Numbered from the stretch's first letter, positions 9,066 through 16,628 are shown. The stretch is DNA of 47,210 nt from Pseudomonas sp. AKS31 (GCF_023634765.1 NZ_JAMLFX010000006.1:100960-148169); one strand, 5' to 3'. Notes: a model not told the origin generated them from the letters alone. Made by a program: numbers and translations.

Positions 9066-9711
9066 GCTGGAGCCTCCTTTCCAGGCGGCTGAGCAGCAAC
9101 GACAGCGGCAAGAACAGCAGCACGCAGATCAGCGTCAGCACGGCGAGCATTTCGTAGGTTTTGTAGTAGAGCGCGATGTAGCTTTTGGTGGTGTAGAGAA
9201 TTTCCGGCACGGCCACCGCCGAAACCACGGTGGTTTCCTTGAGCAGGAAAATGAAATTGGCGAACAGCGACGGCAGGCTGAGAATCCCCGCTTGCGGCAG
9301 GATCACGTAGCGCAGCAACTGACCATGGGACAGGCCAATCGAACGCCCCGACTCCAGTTGCGCCTGCGGCACCGCATCGACACCCGCACGCAACACTTCG
9401 GTGAGGTAAGCGCCGCCGAGAAAGGTCATGGTGATGATCGCGGCAGTGAAACCGGAGACCTTGATGCCCAGCGCCGGCAAGGCGAAGTAGACGAAAAACA
9501 ACTGGATCAGCAGCGGCGTGTTGCGCGCCAGTTCCACATACAGGCCGACCAGTTTTTGCAGGTACGGCGTGCGGAACACCAGAATCGTCGCGTTGAGCAG
9601 CGCCACCAGCAGCGAAGTACCAATGGCAATAAACCCGACCTGCAACGTCACGCCCACGGCTTTGAGAAACGCCGGCAGGGTACTGAGGATAAATGCGTAA
9701 TCGAAGGTCAT
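9046..9711 (-). CDS. Amino-acid ABC transporter permease
   Basis: A 221-aa HisMQ-family inner-membrane permease and first gene of the transporter operon. The EAA-type loop is GGAYLTEVLRAGVDAVPQAQ followed by LESGRSIGLS; PLLIQLFFVYFALP marks a TM segment. The ATG at 9711 has AGGA about 8 nt upstream. The promoter lies in the 282-bp leader region that also holds a GGAATAAG-type AT-rich motif and, on the opposite strand, a small ORF. Only three Met/Cys residues follow the start, which is low for a membrane protein. Confidence 0.9.
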   Translation of the reverse strand: MTFDYAFILSTLPAFLKAVGVTLQVGFIAIGTSLLVALLNATILVFRTPYLQKLVGLYVELARNTPLLIQLFFVYFALPALGIKVSGFTAAIITMTFLGGAYLTEVLRAGVDAVPQAQLESGRSIGLSHGQLLRYVILPQAGILSLPSLFANFIFLLKETTVVSAVAVPEILYTTKSYIALYYKTYEMLAVLTLICVLLFLPLSLLLSRLERRLQHGQFGS

Positions 9712-9993
9712 GAAACGTCCTGAACGCCGCTCGGTAAGCGACGGTGGTGCAGTCCATGGACAGCGGGTGGCTGTCCGGCAGACACCGACTTTATAGGTAT
9801 AAAAAAAAGAATTTAAATACCGTTAAAGCATATTGATATCACCCAAAAAACTATCTTGTGGGTTTGCCGGGAAGGAATAAGAAGGCTATTTTCCTTTGCG
9901 CTGTAGGAAGGATCTTTTTTTCATGAAAGCCCTCCAAGGACGAACAGCTTTTGGCCAGACTCCCCCGGCCAATTACATAACAAGGAAGAGAAC
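9712..9993. promoter_or_regulatory. Divergent regulatory region of the amino-acid transporter
   Basis: A 282-bp gap with no confident gene. It holds an A/T-rich tract (about 9793-9830, TATAGGTATAAAAAAAAG) and GGAATAAGAAGGCTATTTT at 9874-9892, nearly repeated at 13220 and resembling 23122, all upstream of sulfur genes. A 26-codon ORF (9923-10003, starting MKALQGRTAF) overlaps the start of the next small ORF by 10 bases. A TTGGCC/GGCCAA hairpin lies inside it. CysB binding is inference. Confidence 0.4.
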
Positions 9994-10083
9994 ATGGACG
10001 TAAAAGTGCCGCAGCGACTGGATCCGCAGGAGATTGTGAAATTGTTGGTGGCGTTGCGCCGAGCGTTGAAGGCCACAGCGTAA
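9994..10083 (+). CDS. Candidate 29-aa small protein
   Basis: A short ORF beginning MDVKVPQRLD and ending ALRRALKATA, 29 residues with a predicted basic amphipathic helix in its second half (EIVKLLVALRRALK). It has a clear ribosome site, AAGGAAGAG, five bases before the ATG. There is no Met or Cys after the start, as in the sulfur-starvation proteins nearby. It begins inside the end of an overlapping 26-codon ORF (9923-10003), which could be a leader peptide. It lies divergent from the amino-acid transporter and immediately before the tandem repeat. I do not recognise it; it may be a small membrane-active or regulatory peptide or a chance ORF. Confidence 0.4.
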   Translation: MDVKVPQRLDPQEIVKLLVALRRALKATA

Positions 10084-10090
10084 ATCAAAA

Positions 10091-10540
10091 GCCCCTCACC
10101 CCAACCCTCTCCCGGAGGGAGAGGGAGCCGACCGAAGTGTCTGGCGATTAACATCGACCTGAAAGATCGAGTCGATTATGGATTCAGCTAAAGATCTTTC
10201 ACGTCGGCGTACTTCCACAGCATCCCCCAATCAGCCCCCCTCTCCCTGAGGGATAGGGAGCCGACCGAGTCGTATGGCGTTTGACATCGACCTGAGAGAT
10301 CGAGTCGATTATGGATTCAGCTAAGATCTTTCACGTCGGCGTACTTCCACAGCATCCCCCAATCAGTTCCCCCTCTCCCTGAGGGATAGGGAGCCGACCG
10401 AGTCGTATGGCGTTTGACATCGACCTGAGAGATCGAGTCGATTATGGATTCAGCTAAGATCTTTCACGTCGGCGTACTTCCACAGCATCCCCCAATCAGT
10501 TCCCTCTCCCTCTGGGAGAGGGTTAGGGTGAGGGGCTTTT
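10091..10540. repeat. TIR element, copy 2, expanded: three tandem 133-bp units
   Basis: The element starts GCCCCTCACCCCAACCCTC and ends GAGGGTTAGGGTGAGGGGC, as in copies 1 and 3-5, but its interior is present three times. CCGACCG marks the unit starts at 10128, 10261 and 10394, exactly 133 bp apart. Units 2 and 3 look identical over about 110 bp; unit 1 differs at several positions. Each unit holds ATCGACCTGA ... GAGTCGAT and GATCTTTCACGTCGGCGTAC, able to fold locally. It lies between the small ORF and metQ (convergent) and accounts for most of the gene-free stretch 10084-10621. Confidence 0.9.
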
Positions 10541-10553
10541 CAACGCACACACA

Positions 10554-10589
10554 AAAACGCCGATGACCATCACTGGCCATCGGCGTTTT
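10554..10589 (-). terminator. Rho-independent terminator after metQ
   Basis: AAAACGCCGATGACC, a short loop, then GGCCATCGGCGTTTT: a strong GC stem flanked by A and T runs, so it can work in both directions. It sits 32 bp beyond the metQ stop. Confidence 0.85.
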
Positions 10590-10621
10590 CATACCTTGAA
10601 GGGATTCACTCAAGCGTCAGA

Positions 10622-11419
10622 TCAGAACGCCGGCAGTACTGCGCCGTTGTACTTCTTCTCAATGAACGCTTTGACTTCCGGGCTGGTCAGGGCTTTGGCC
10701 AGTTTCTGGATCGCGTCGCTGTTCTTGTTGTCCTCACGGGCCACCAGGAAGTTCACGTACGGCGAGTCAGAACCTTCGATCACCAGCGCATCTTTCTGCG
10801 GATTCAACTTGGCTTCCAGCGCGTAGTTGGTGTTGATCATGTCCAGATCAACTTCCTTCAGAACGCGTGGCAGCAGGGCCGATTCCAGTTCCTTGAACTT
10901 GAAGTTGTGCGGGTTCTTGGCGATATCTTTCGGCGTTGCCACGGCGTTTTTCGGGTCTTTCAGCTCGATCAGGCCAGCCTTCTGCAGCAGGATCAGTGCG
11001 CGGCCGCTGTTGCTGCCTTCGTTCGGGATAGCAATGGTGGCGCCGTCCGGCAGTTCAGCCAGGGTCTTGTACTTGCTCGAGTAGCCACCGAACGGTTCAA
11101 CGTGCACGCCCTGCACGGTCACCAGGTACTTGGCCTTGTCGTCCTTGTACTTACCGGCGTTGAAGCTGTCCAGGTAAGGCTTGGTCTGAAAGTAGTTGGC
11201 GTCCAGACGCTTCTCGCCCACTTGTACGTTCGGCTGAACGTAGTCGGTGAAGACTTTGATTTCCAGATCCACGCCTTCTTTGGCCAGGGTCGGTTTGATC
11301 AGCTCGAGAATTTCAGCGTGTGGTACCGGCGTCGCGGCAACCACCAGTTTCTCGCCGGCATTGGCCAGGGACGCAGTCAGAGCAGCCGCCAATGCGGTAA
11401 ACAACAGAACCTTTTTCAT
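10622..11419 (-). CDS. metQ: Methionine-type ABC transporter substrate-binding protein (NlpA/MetQ family)
   Basis: A 265-aa periplasmic binding protein. The signal peptide is MKKVLLFTALAAALTASLANA, cleaved after ANA, so it is not a lipoprotein. Family motifs are VVAATPVPHAEILE, LDANYFQTKPYLD, GATIAIPNEGSNSGRAL, DMINTNYAL and DSPYVNFLVARE. It binds methionine or a related sulfur compound. Only one Met follows the start. No metN or metI genes are adjacent, so it must use a transporter encoded elsewhere or one with relaxed specificity. The 167-bp upstream gap is AT-rich but I found no clear operator. Confidence 0.88.
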   Translation of the reverse strand: MKKVLLFTALAAALTASLANAGEKLVVAATPVPHAEILELIKPTLAKEGVDLEIKVFTDYVQPNVQVGEKRLDANYFQTKPYLDSFNAGKYKDDKAKYLVTVQGVHVEPFGGYSSKYKTLAELPDGATIAIPNEGSNSGRALILLQKAGLIELKDPKNAVATPKDIAKNPHNFKFKELESALLPRVLKEVDLDMINTNYALEAKLNPQKDALVIEGSDSPYVNFLVAREDNKNSDAIQKLAKALTSPEVKAFIEKKYNGAVLPAF

Positions 11420-11586
11420 GCAGTGTCCTTATCGAAAATCACGGTCGTCATCGACGACGGCATTTAATACGTGTGCCAGTGAAGTGACATCGCTGGCGTG
11501 GGTCGGACAATACCGGGATTTTTTATTACCGGACAATAACGTTTATTCAGCTTCATATTCCATTTTGTTCATGTTGAACAAAACGG

Positions 11587-12519
11587 TTACAAGCCCTCAC
11601 TCAAACGAATCAGCAAATCTTTCAATGCCTTACGCTCAGCGACGCTACCGCCGATGTTGATTTGTGCCACCAGCCGTTCGATCTGAAGCTGCGGCCCAGA
11701 CGCCTCGGGGAGGTTCAAGTGCTCCGGCAGAATCTCGTCGCCCGTGCTCACCAGCAACGCGAAATGAATGACGTTTTCCAGCTCACGGGTATTGCCCGGC
11801 CAACTGTGTTGTTCGAGCACATGCTGCGCCGCTTCGCTAATCAGCGGCACAGGGAGATCAAGGCGCTGGCTGTAGATGCCTAAAAAGTACTCGGCCAGCG
11901 ACAGGATATCGCCGGTGCGCGCGCGTAACGCCGGCAACTCGAGATGGCCTTCGCTGAGATAGTGATAAAGCCGCTCGTGGAATTTCCCGGCGTCCACCGC
12001 TTGCGCCAGATCAATGCTGGTGGCCGCGACCAGGCGCACATCCACGGGACTTGGCTGAGGCGCACCGACACGGGTGACTTCGTGATTCTCCAATGCCGCG
12101 AGCAATTTGATTTGAATCGGCAGCGGCAGATCGCCGATTTCATCCAGATACAAGGTGCCGCCATTGGCCGAACCGAACCAGCCTGCACGGCTGCTGGCCG
12201 AGCCGCTGTAACTGCCGGCAGCGTAGCCGAACAACTCGGCATCGGCGTAGGTCGGGCTGATCGCTCCGCAATTGACCGAAACGAACAGACCGCTGCGGTC
12301 ACTGGCGCGATGGATGTGCCGGGCGAGCAATTCTTTACCCGTACCGGTCTCGCCGCGAATCAATACTGAAATCGAACGCGGCGCCAGTTGCTCCAGTTCT
12401 TCGCGCAACTGACGCGAGCGCGGATCGACGAACACCAGCGCCTTGGCGCGAATACTCAGGGGGCTTTTTTCCGCATCGGGAAAGGTCAGCAACGGCTGAC
12501 CGAAGGTTTCGAAACTCAT
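11587..12519 (-). CDS. SfnR-like sigma54-dependent activator lacking sensor and HTH domains
   Basis: A 310-aa bacterial enhancer-binding protein with essentially only the AAA+ domain. Walker A is GETGTGKE (residues 56-63), Walker B is TLYLDE (122-127), and SWPGNTRELENV is the sensor II region. The sigma54-contact loop, normally GAFTGA, reads GSYSGS (102-107), altered at several positions. There is no N-terminal receiver, GAF or PAS domain. After the AAA+ domain only about 50 residues remain, and I see no Fis-type helix-turn-helix. The nearest known relatives by context are SfnR-type regulators of dimethylsulfone/sulfonate use in Pseudomonas. The protein has one Cys and no Met after the start. 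A GGGAG site precedes the ATG. It probably forms an operon with the hydrolase 54 bp upstream. Confidence 0.75.
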   Translation of the reverse strand: MSFETFGQPLLTFPDAEKSPLSIRAKALVFVDPRSRQLREELEQLAPRSISVLIRGETGTGKELLARHIHRASDRSGLFVSVNCGAISPTYADAELFGYAAGSYSGSASSRAGWFGSANGGTLYLDEIGDLPLPIQIKLLAALENHEVTRVGAPQPSPVDVRLVAATSIDLAQAVDAGKFHERLYHYLSEGHLELPALRARTGDILSLAEYFLGIYSQRLDLPVPLISEAAQHVLEQHSWPGNTRELENVIHFALLVSTGDEILPEHLNLPEASGPQLQIERLVAQINIGGSVAERKALKDLLIRLSEGL

Positions 12520-12573
12520 GGCAGACTCCCGCCCAAAACCGCCGGCAGACGGGGGCGTTGAAAGAAATAAAAA

Positions 12574-13155
12574 TCAGGCGCGACGGCGGGCGTGGTGTTC
12601 CATGCGGTTTTGCAGGCGATAGAGATAAGCAAAACCCTGCTCCCAACGCTGATGCCCGGACTTGACGTTGATGTGTCCGGCACCGGCGAGAATCCCCGCC
12701 TCGGCGCCCCAGTTACGCGCCAGCTCAAGCGCTCGCGGCGCACTCACGGCGGCGTCGTTGTCGGAGCTGACGACCTGGCTCGGGAACGGCAGCAGATCGC
12801 TCGGGATCGGCGCGAAATTGCGCAGCGCCGGCGCGCAGGCCGGACGCTCGACATCCGCTGGTGCGACCAGCAAGGCCCCGCGGACCTGACGCAGGTATTG
12901 CAGCGGCGCCGTGGCTGCCCAATGGGCCACAGTGATGCAGCCCAGGCTATGGGCGATAAGGATGACCGGCGTGCTGTCGGCGGCGATCGCCTCGGCCAGC
13001 GCCGCGACCCAGTCTTCACGACGCGGCGTCAGCCAATCGGCCTGCTCGACCCGCGCGCTGTTCGGCAGGCTGTTCTGCCAATGGGTTTGCCAATGATCTT
13101 CTGGCGATCCTTGCCAGCCCGGCACAATCAGGTAGCGGATTGATTCGTTGCGCAT
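12574..13155 (-). CDS. RBBP9/YdeN-family alpha/beta serine hydrolase
   Basis: A 193-aa small hydrolase. MRNESIRYLIVPGWQGSPEDHWQ is the family's typical opening (VPGW, DHWQ). The nucleophile motif is AHSLGC, the acid lies in SDNDAAVS, and the catalytic His in GAGHINVKSG. The physiological substrate of this family is generally unknown. The start has GGAG 7 nt upstream. It is the first gene of a probable two-gene operon with the SfnR-like regulator, and its upstream region carries GGAATAAGAAGCTATTT, so a role during sulfur limitation is inferred from context only. Confidence 0.85.
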   Translation of the reverse strand: MRNESIRYLIVPGWQGSPEDHWQTHWQNSLPNSARVEQADWLTPRREDWVAALAEAIAADSTPVILIAHSLGCITVAHWAATAPLQYLRQVRGALLVAPADVERPACAPALRNFAPIPSDLLPFPSQVVSSDNDAAVSAPRALELARNWGAEAGILAGAGHINVKSGHQRWEQGFAYLYRLQNRMEHHARRRA

Positions 13156-13219
13156 GGGGAGCTCTCCTGCGTCGTGTCTGTTCCTGAACGAGTATAGGGA
13201 GGGGATTTATATTCGCTAA

Positions 13220-13242
13220 GGAATAAGAAGCTATTTATTAAG
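13220..13242. promoter_or_regulatory. Candidate sulfur-response motif upstream of hydrolase operon
   Basis: GGAATAAGAAGCTATTT followed by ATTAAG, in an AT-rich block 65 bp before the hydrolase start. The same core occurs at 9874 and 23122, next to other sulfur genes. Binding by CysB or another sulfur regulator is inference. Confidence 0.35.
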
Positions 13243-13285
13243 ATCTGAAATGAATATGAGATTTGTGCATGGCTGGAAATCTTTT

Positions 13286-13453
13286 CCCCCTCAACCCCAG
13301 CCCTCTCCCCCATGGGGGCGAGGGGGGAAGGGAGCCGATCTTCATGCCGTTCAAATCTTGAGTTCTTCTCGAAATATCAGGTCGGCGTACCTCAAACAAT
13401 CACCTCGGTCAGTTCCCTCTCCCTCCGGGAGAGGGTTAGGGTGAGGGGCTTTT
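13286..13453. repeat. TIR element, copy 3
   Basis: A 168-bp element: CCCCTCAACCCCAGCCCTC at the left, GAGGGTTAGGGTGAGGGGC at the right, interior with TCAGGTCGGCGTAC. This copy lies between the hydrolase promoter region and the exbD terminator, not between convergent genes. It fills most of the gap 13156-13522. Confidence 0.85.
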
Positions 13454-13465
13454 CCATATGCCAGA

Positions 13466-13504
13466 AATAAAAAAAGGGCCGCACCCTGCCAAGGAGACGG
13501 CCCC
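13466..13504 (-). terminator. Terminator after exbD
   Basis: Read on the minus strand, a GGGCCG ... CGGCCC stem is followed by a run of seven T. It lies 19 bp past the exbD stop and ends the tonB-exbB-exbD transcript. Confidence 0.75.
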
Positions 13505-13522
13505 GGAAAAACGTTGTATCTG

Positions 13523-13924
13523 TCAGCGCGCAGTAATCACCGACAACTTGGTAATCCCCGCCCGTTCAATCGAAGCCATGGCGCGCGCCACTTCGCCGTA
13601 GTTCACCCCGTCATCGGCCTGCAACTGCACGCGCACTTCCGGGTCTTTGGCCTTGGCCGACTTGAGGTTGAATTCCAGCAAGTCCGGCTGAATCTCGTCC
13701 TTGTTGATAAACAGCTTGCCGGCACCATCGATGCTCACCACCAGCGGGTCCTTCTGCTCGACCGGCGCCACGGCTTCGGTCTTCGGCAGATTGATCGGGA
13801 TCGCGTTGGTCAGCAGCGGTGCGGTAACGATAAAAACCACCAGCAGCACCAGCATCACGTCCACCAGCGGCGTCACGTTGATCTCGCTGAGTACCTCATC
13901 ACTGTCCTGCGTGGAGAAGGCCAT
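13523..13924 (-). CDS. exbD: Biopolymer transport protein ExbD
   Basis: A 133-aa inner-membrane protein with one TM helix near the N-terminus (LVDVMLVLLVVFIVTAPLL). It carries the conserved proton-path aspartate (LVDVML) and a periplasmic domain ending in RAMASIERAGITKLSVIT. With ExbB it converts the proton gradient into TonB motion. It is separated from exbB by one base and is in the same transcript as tonB. Confidence 0.95.
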   Translation of the reverse strand: MAFSTQDSDEVLSEINVTPLVDVMLVLLVVFIVTAPLLTNAIPINLPKTEAVAPVEQKDPLVVSIDGAGKLFINKDEIQPDLLEFNLKSAKAKDPEVRVQLQADDGVNYGEVARAMASIERAGITKLSVITAR

Positions 13925-13925
13925 A

Positions 13926-14651
13926 TCAGGACGCCTCCTTCACTTTTGCTGCGTTGCCCGGCACTGCGACCTTGTGCGCCGTCGGGTGGATCAACACGCG
14001 GAACGCACTCTTCTGCGCCAGGCTGTAGAAGTCGTGGGCGAAGTCATCCAGATCCGCTGCCGTCAGTTTCAACCGGCGCAAAAAATAGTTGTAAACCAGC
14101 ACTGCCGGCACCGCGACGGCGATCCCCACACCCGTGGCGACCAGTGCCGCACCGATTGGCCCGGCGACCGTTTCCAGGCTCGCCGAACCTGCGGCGCTGA
14201 TGCCTTTCAACGCTTCCATGATTCCCCACACCGTGCCGAACAAACCAATGAACGGCGAGGTGCTGCCAATACTGGCGACCACTGCCAGGCCTGTTTCCAG
14301 CGAACGGCGTTCGCGGACAATTTGCTGACGCAGGGCACGCTCCAGTCGATCCTGATGGTTGATCGCCTGGCTCAAATCATTGGCCTGTGGCGCCTCGCCC
14401 ACCTGAATCGCCGCGTAACCGGCCTGTGCCACCCGCGCTGCAGCGCCAGGCTGGGTTTCACTCAACTCGGCGGCAGAATCGAGACTCGACGCCGCCCAGA
14501 AACGCTTATGAAAGCGCCGATCCTGTGCCTTCAGACGTCCGAACTGCAAAGCCTTGAGCAATGCCAGCCCCCAAGTGGCGACGGAAAAAACCACCAGCAG
14601 CCAGATCACCGCGCTTTCGATGGATTCCAGTGGAGATGCCAGTAACGTCAT
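13926..14651 (-). CDS. exbB: Biopolymer transport protein ExbB
   Basis: A 241-aa TolQ/ExbB-family inner-membrane protein. TM1 is SAVIWLLVVFSVATWGLALL, and the conserved core is GSTSPFIGLFGTVWGIMEAL followed by GPIGAALVATGVGIAVAVPAVL. It has the large cytoplasmic loop with Ala-rich segments of this family. A GAGGA ribosome site lies upstream. Middle gene of tonB-exbB-exbD. Confidence 0.95.
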   Translation of the reverse strand: MTLLASPLESIESAVIWLLVVFSVATWGLALLKALQFGRLKAQDRRFHKRFWAASSLDSAAELSETQPGAAARVAQAGYAAIQVGEAPQANDLSQAINHQDRLERALRQQIVRERRSLETGLAVVASIGSTSPFIGLFGTVWGIMEALKGISAAGSASLETVAGPIGAALVATGVGIAVAVPAVLVYNYFLRRLKLTAADLDDFAHDFYSLAQKSAFRVLIHPTAHKVAVPGNAAKVKEAS

Positions 14652-14695
14652 GATGTATTCCTCGTGTAAACGTTTCGCGCGAATTTGGTTTCGGT

Positions 14696-15505
14696 TTAAT
14701 GAATCTTGAAATCGATGGGCACGCTGACCCAGCCGTCCTGGGCGACATCACCCTGCTTGGCCGGGACGAAACTCCAACGTTTGACGGCGTTCAGCGCCGC
14801 GTCGTCGAGCTGTTGCCGGCCGCTGCTTTTGGCTATCTGGATCTCACCCGGCTTGCCGCTGGCCAACACATGCACACGCAGCAACACCGTGCCTTCCCAA
14901 CCGCGACGCTGAGCCAGCGACGGGTATTCCGGTGCCGGGTTTTTCAGGTACGCGGCATTCGCTGACGCCGGGGTTACCGGTGCCGGCGCGGGTGGCGCAG
15001 GTGGCGCTGGCGCTGCAACCGGGGCTGCCGGTTGTGGCGGCGCGGGCGGTTGCTCGACGGCTTTCGGCGCTGGCTTGGGGGCTTGTTTAATCACCGGTTT
15101 GGGTTTCGGAACGGGTTTTGGCGGCGGTGGTTTTACCGCCAGTTCGTCTTCTACCGGCGGCGGTGGCTCAACCACAGGCGCAGGTGGCGGCGGCTCGACA
15201 ACCGGTGGGGCTGGCGGTGCCGGGCGCGAAAACTCGATGGTCATCGGCGGAATTTCCGGCGGCACGATCGGCAGCACTGGCGTCGGCTTCTGGCTGATCC
15301 AGTAGATCACCGCGCCATGCACCACCAATGCGAGCACGCCGAGCAGAAGGATTTCGCGCCGACTCAAAATACCTTTGGGCGCACGCTGCAAACGCAGCTG
15401 TCCCAACGGCACACGATGCGGCCGGCCGAGATCGACCAATTCGCCACCCGGCGTCTGACGCCACAGCAACTCCTCTGCGCTGGCGGCGGTCTGGACATTG
15501 CCCAT
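14696..15505 (-). CDS. tonB: TonB energy-transducing protein
   Basis: A 269-aa TonB. It has a 50-residue cytoplasmic N-terminal extension, a TM helix EILLLGVLALVVHGAVIYWI (51-70) with the functional His in VVHGAV, then a long Pro/Ala/Val-rich periplasmic spacer. The C-terminal domain has PEYPSLAQRRGWEGTVLLRV and AALNAVKRWSFVPA. The extended N-terminus resembles the second TonB of pseudomonads (PA0197 type). The start at 15505, with AGGGAG upstream, is preferred over a longer in-frame ORF. Its position suggests it serves the sulfate-ester receptor. Only one Met follows the start. Confidence 0.93.
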   Translation of the reverse strand: MGNVQTAASAEELLWRQTPGGELVDLGRPHRVPLGQLRLQRAPKGILSRREILLLGVLALVVHGAVIYWISQKPTPVLPIVPPEIPPMTIEFSRPAPPAPPVVEPPPPAPVVEPPPPVEDELAVKPPPPKPVPKPKPVIKQAPKPAPKAVEQPPAPPQPAAPVAAPAPPAPPAPAPVTPASANAAYLKNPAPEYPSLAQRRGWEGTVLLRVHVLASGKPGEIQIAKSSGRQQLDDAALNAVKRWSFVPAKQGDVAQDGWVSVPIDFKIH

Positions 15506-15833
15506 TGATTCACTCCCTGCGGTCTTTTTGCGTTCTCTACAAAAACTGCCGATCGACCGTTTGTTGAATCCCCCACGGCTGATCGATAGGTGAATCATTG
15601 GGTTTGATGCTTATTTCCGAAAGTAATCTTTAACGTTATGCATAGGCCATTATGGAATATATGAATTGATCAATTCCGCCAAAGCCACGTGCCACGCGGG
15701 CTGCAGCGATGCCGTGAAAATGGCATGCTTTTCAGGCATTGAAAGTATTCATGCAACGCATCAAATTCGCCTGACCCGGTTTTATGGGACAACTAATACC
15801 AAGTAGATAGTTGATTATTATTTTCCCGAAACA
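15506..15833. promoter_or_regulatory. Upstream region of tonB with a 14-bp palindrome
   Basis: A gene-free stretch. It contains a perfect palindrome, GAATTGATCAATTC at 15663-15676, about 160 bp before the tonB start, within AT-rich DNA (TAATCTTTAACGTTATGCAT around 15628-15645) that likely holds the promoter. No ORF here is convincing. Confidence 0.4.
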
Positions 15834-15868
15834 AGAAAAAAGGCCGGCGCACTTTCGTGCGTCGGCCC
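15834..15868 (-). terminator. Terminator after the 108-aa gene
   Basis: On the minus strand GGCCGACGCAC, a GAAA loop, then GTGCGCCGGCC and TTTTTT: an 11-bp stem with one mismatch and a T tract, 18 bp beyond the stop. Confidence 0.9.
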
Positions 15869-15885
15869 TTCTTGTAAAACAAATG

Positions 15886-16212
15886 TTATTGCTTGACGAA
15901 TTCCCCGGCCAGGCCAACAACATCACCATCAAAGTTGGTACGCGAGCCAACCGCACGAACTTTCGAGTAATTGTGATCCGGCGAGAACAATGTCCAGGAC
16001 TGATAACCAGTGCCGTCATTCAACGCCGCGAAAGTGATGATCGTAGGCTGCCCGGTGCTGTTCTGGAAATGGTAGTGACCGTATGCGATGTCGTAATTGA
16101 CGCCGTTCTGGCTGAATTTTCCGCTGAAGGTGCCGTTGGAGTCGTTGCCATCGGTAATCGTCAGTTTGGCGCCAGCGTTAGCGTTTACATAATTGCCATT
16201 AATGCTCGACAT
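15886..16212 (-). CDS. Small beta-rich protein, sulfur-free, possibly avidin-like
   Basis: A 108-aa protein I do not recognise. It has no signal peptide. The pattern GNYVNANAGAKLTITDG ... GTFSGKF ... YDIAYGHYHF ... QSWTLF ... AVGSRTNFDGDVVGLAGEF alternates short strands and Gly/Asn turns and loosely recalls the streptavidin barrel (G-x-W/Y-x-N start, internal SWT), but key tryptophans are missing. There is no Met or Cys after the start, unlike chance expectation for 107 residues, and the same holds for AtsK, AtsR, Sbp and OscA. It has an AAGGAAA ribosome site and its own strong terminator, so it is probably a monocistronic expressed gene. It sits between tonB and the sulfate-ester receptor gene. 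A role in sulfur starvation is inferred. Confidence 0.7.
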   Translation of the reverse strand: MSSINGNYVNANAGAKLTITDGNDSNGTFSGKFSQNGVNYDIAYGHYHFQNSTGQPTIITFAALNDGTGYQSWTLFSPDHNYSKVRAVGSRTNFDGDVVGLAGEFVKQ

Positions 16213-16628
16213 AACAAGATTTCCTTTATCGTTGGATAAGTGTCTTCCGATGAGAGCAAGTTCCCTCCTGGAAACTCACGACAGTCAGAATGGTCGGACA
16301 TTCAACTATTGTCCACGCGACTTACCAACCAAATTGCAATAAGCACCATTCAACTCGCTCATAATTTATCGCCGTTCGTTCGAGCACTTATTCCAATTAA
16401 ACTAACGACTGGCACTGGTTTGTTGCGCGCCGACAACCGGGGCATTAACTCCCGTCTCGCAGCGTGGCGTACCCGTTGGCACCCAGTCATAACTCACAGC
16501 CAGCGCCCGATACGCCTGCTGATAGACGAACCGTAAAACGCCCACCCCGGCAGCTTTGAGTTCGCCGCGCTGTACTGCCAGACTACTTTTTTGCCGCCCC
16601 ACTCCAGCTCTGATCCCAGAGCGACGAA
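16213..16628. other. Gene-free stretch between the receptor and the 108-aa gene
   Basis: A 416-bp stretch. The part nearest the 108-aa gene is its presumed promoter region and contains, on the minus strand, another GGAATAAG (around 16387-16394). On the minus strand 16402-16602 a GTG-initiated 66-codon ORF exists, and another frame has a protein-like run (WGGKKVVWQYSAANSKLPGW); together they could be a frameshifted gene remnant, but neither is convincing. Confidence 0.3.

Noticed and set aside
11420..11586. sigma54 -24/-12 promoter for metQ (TGGCAC ... ATGC)
   Set aside because: GG-to-GC spacing is too long (about 16 instead of 12 positions), so it does not match the sigma54 consensus.
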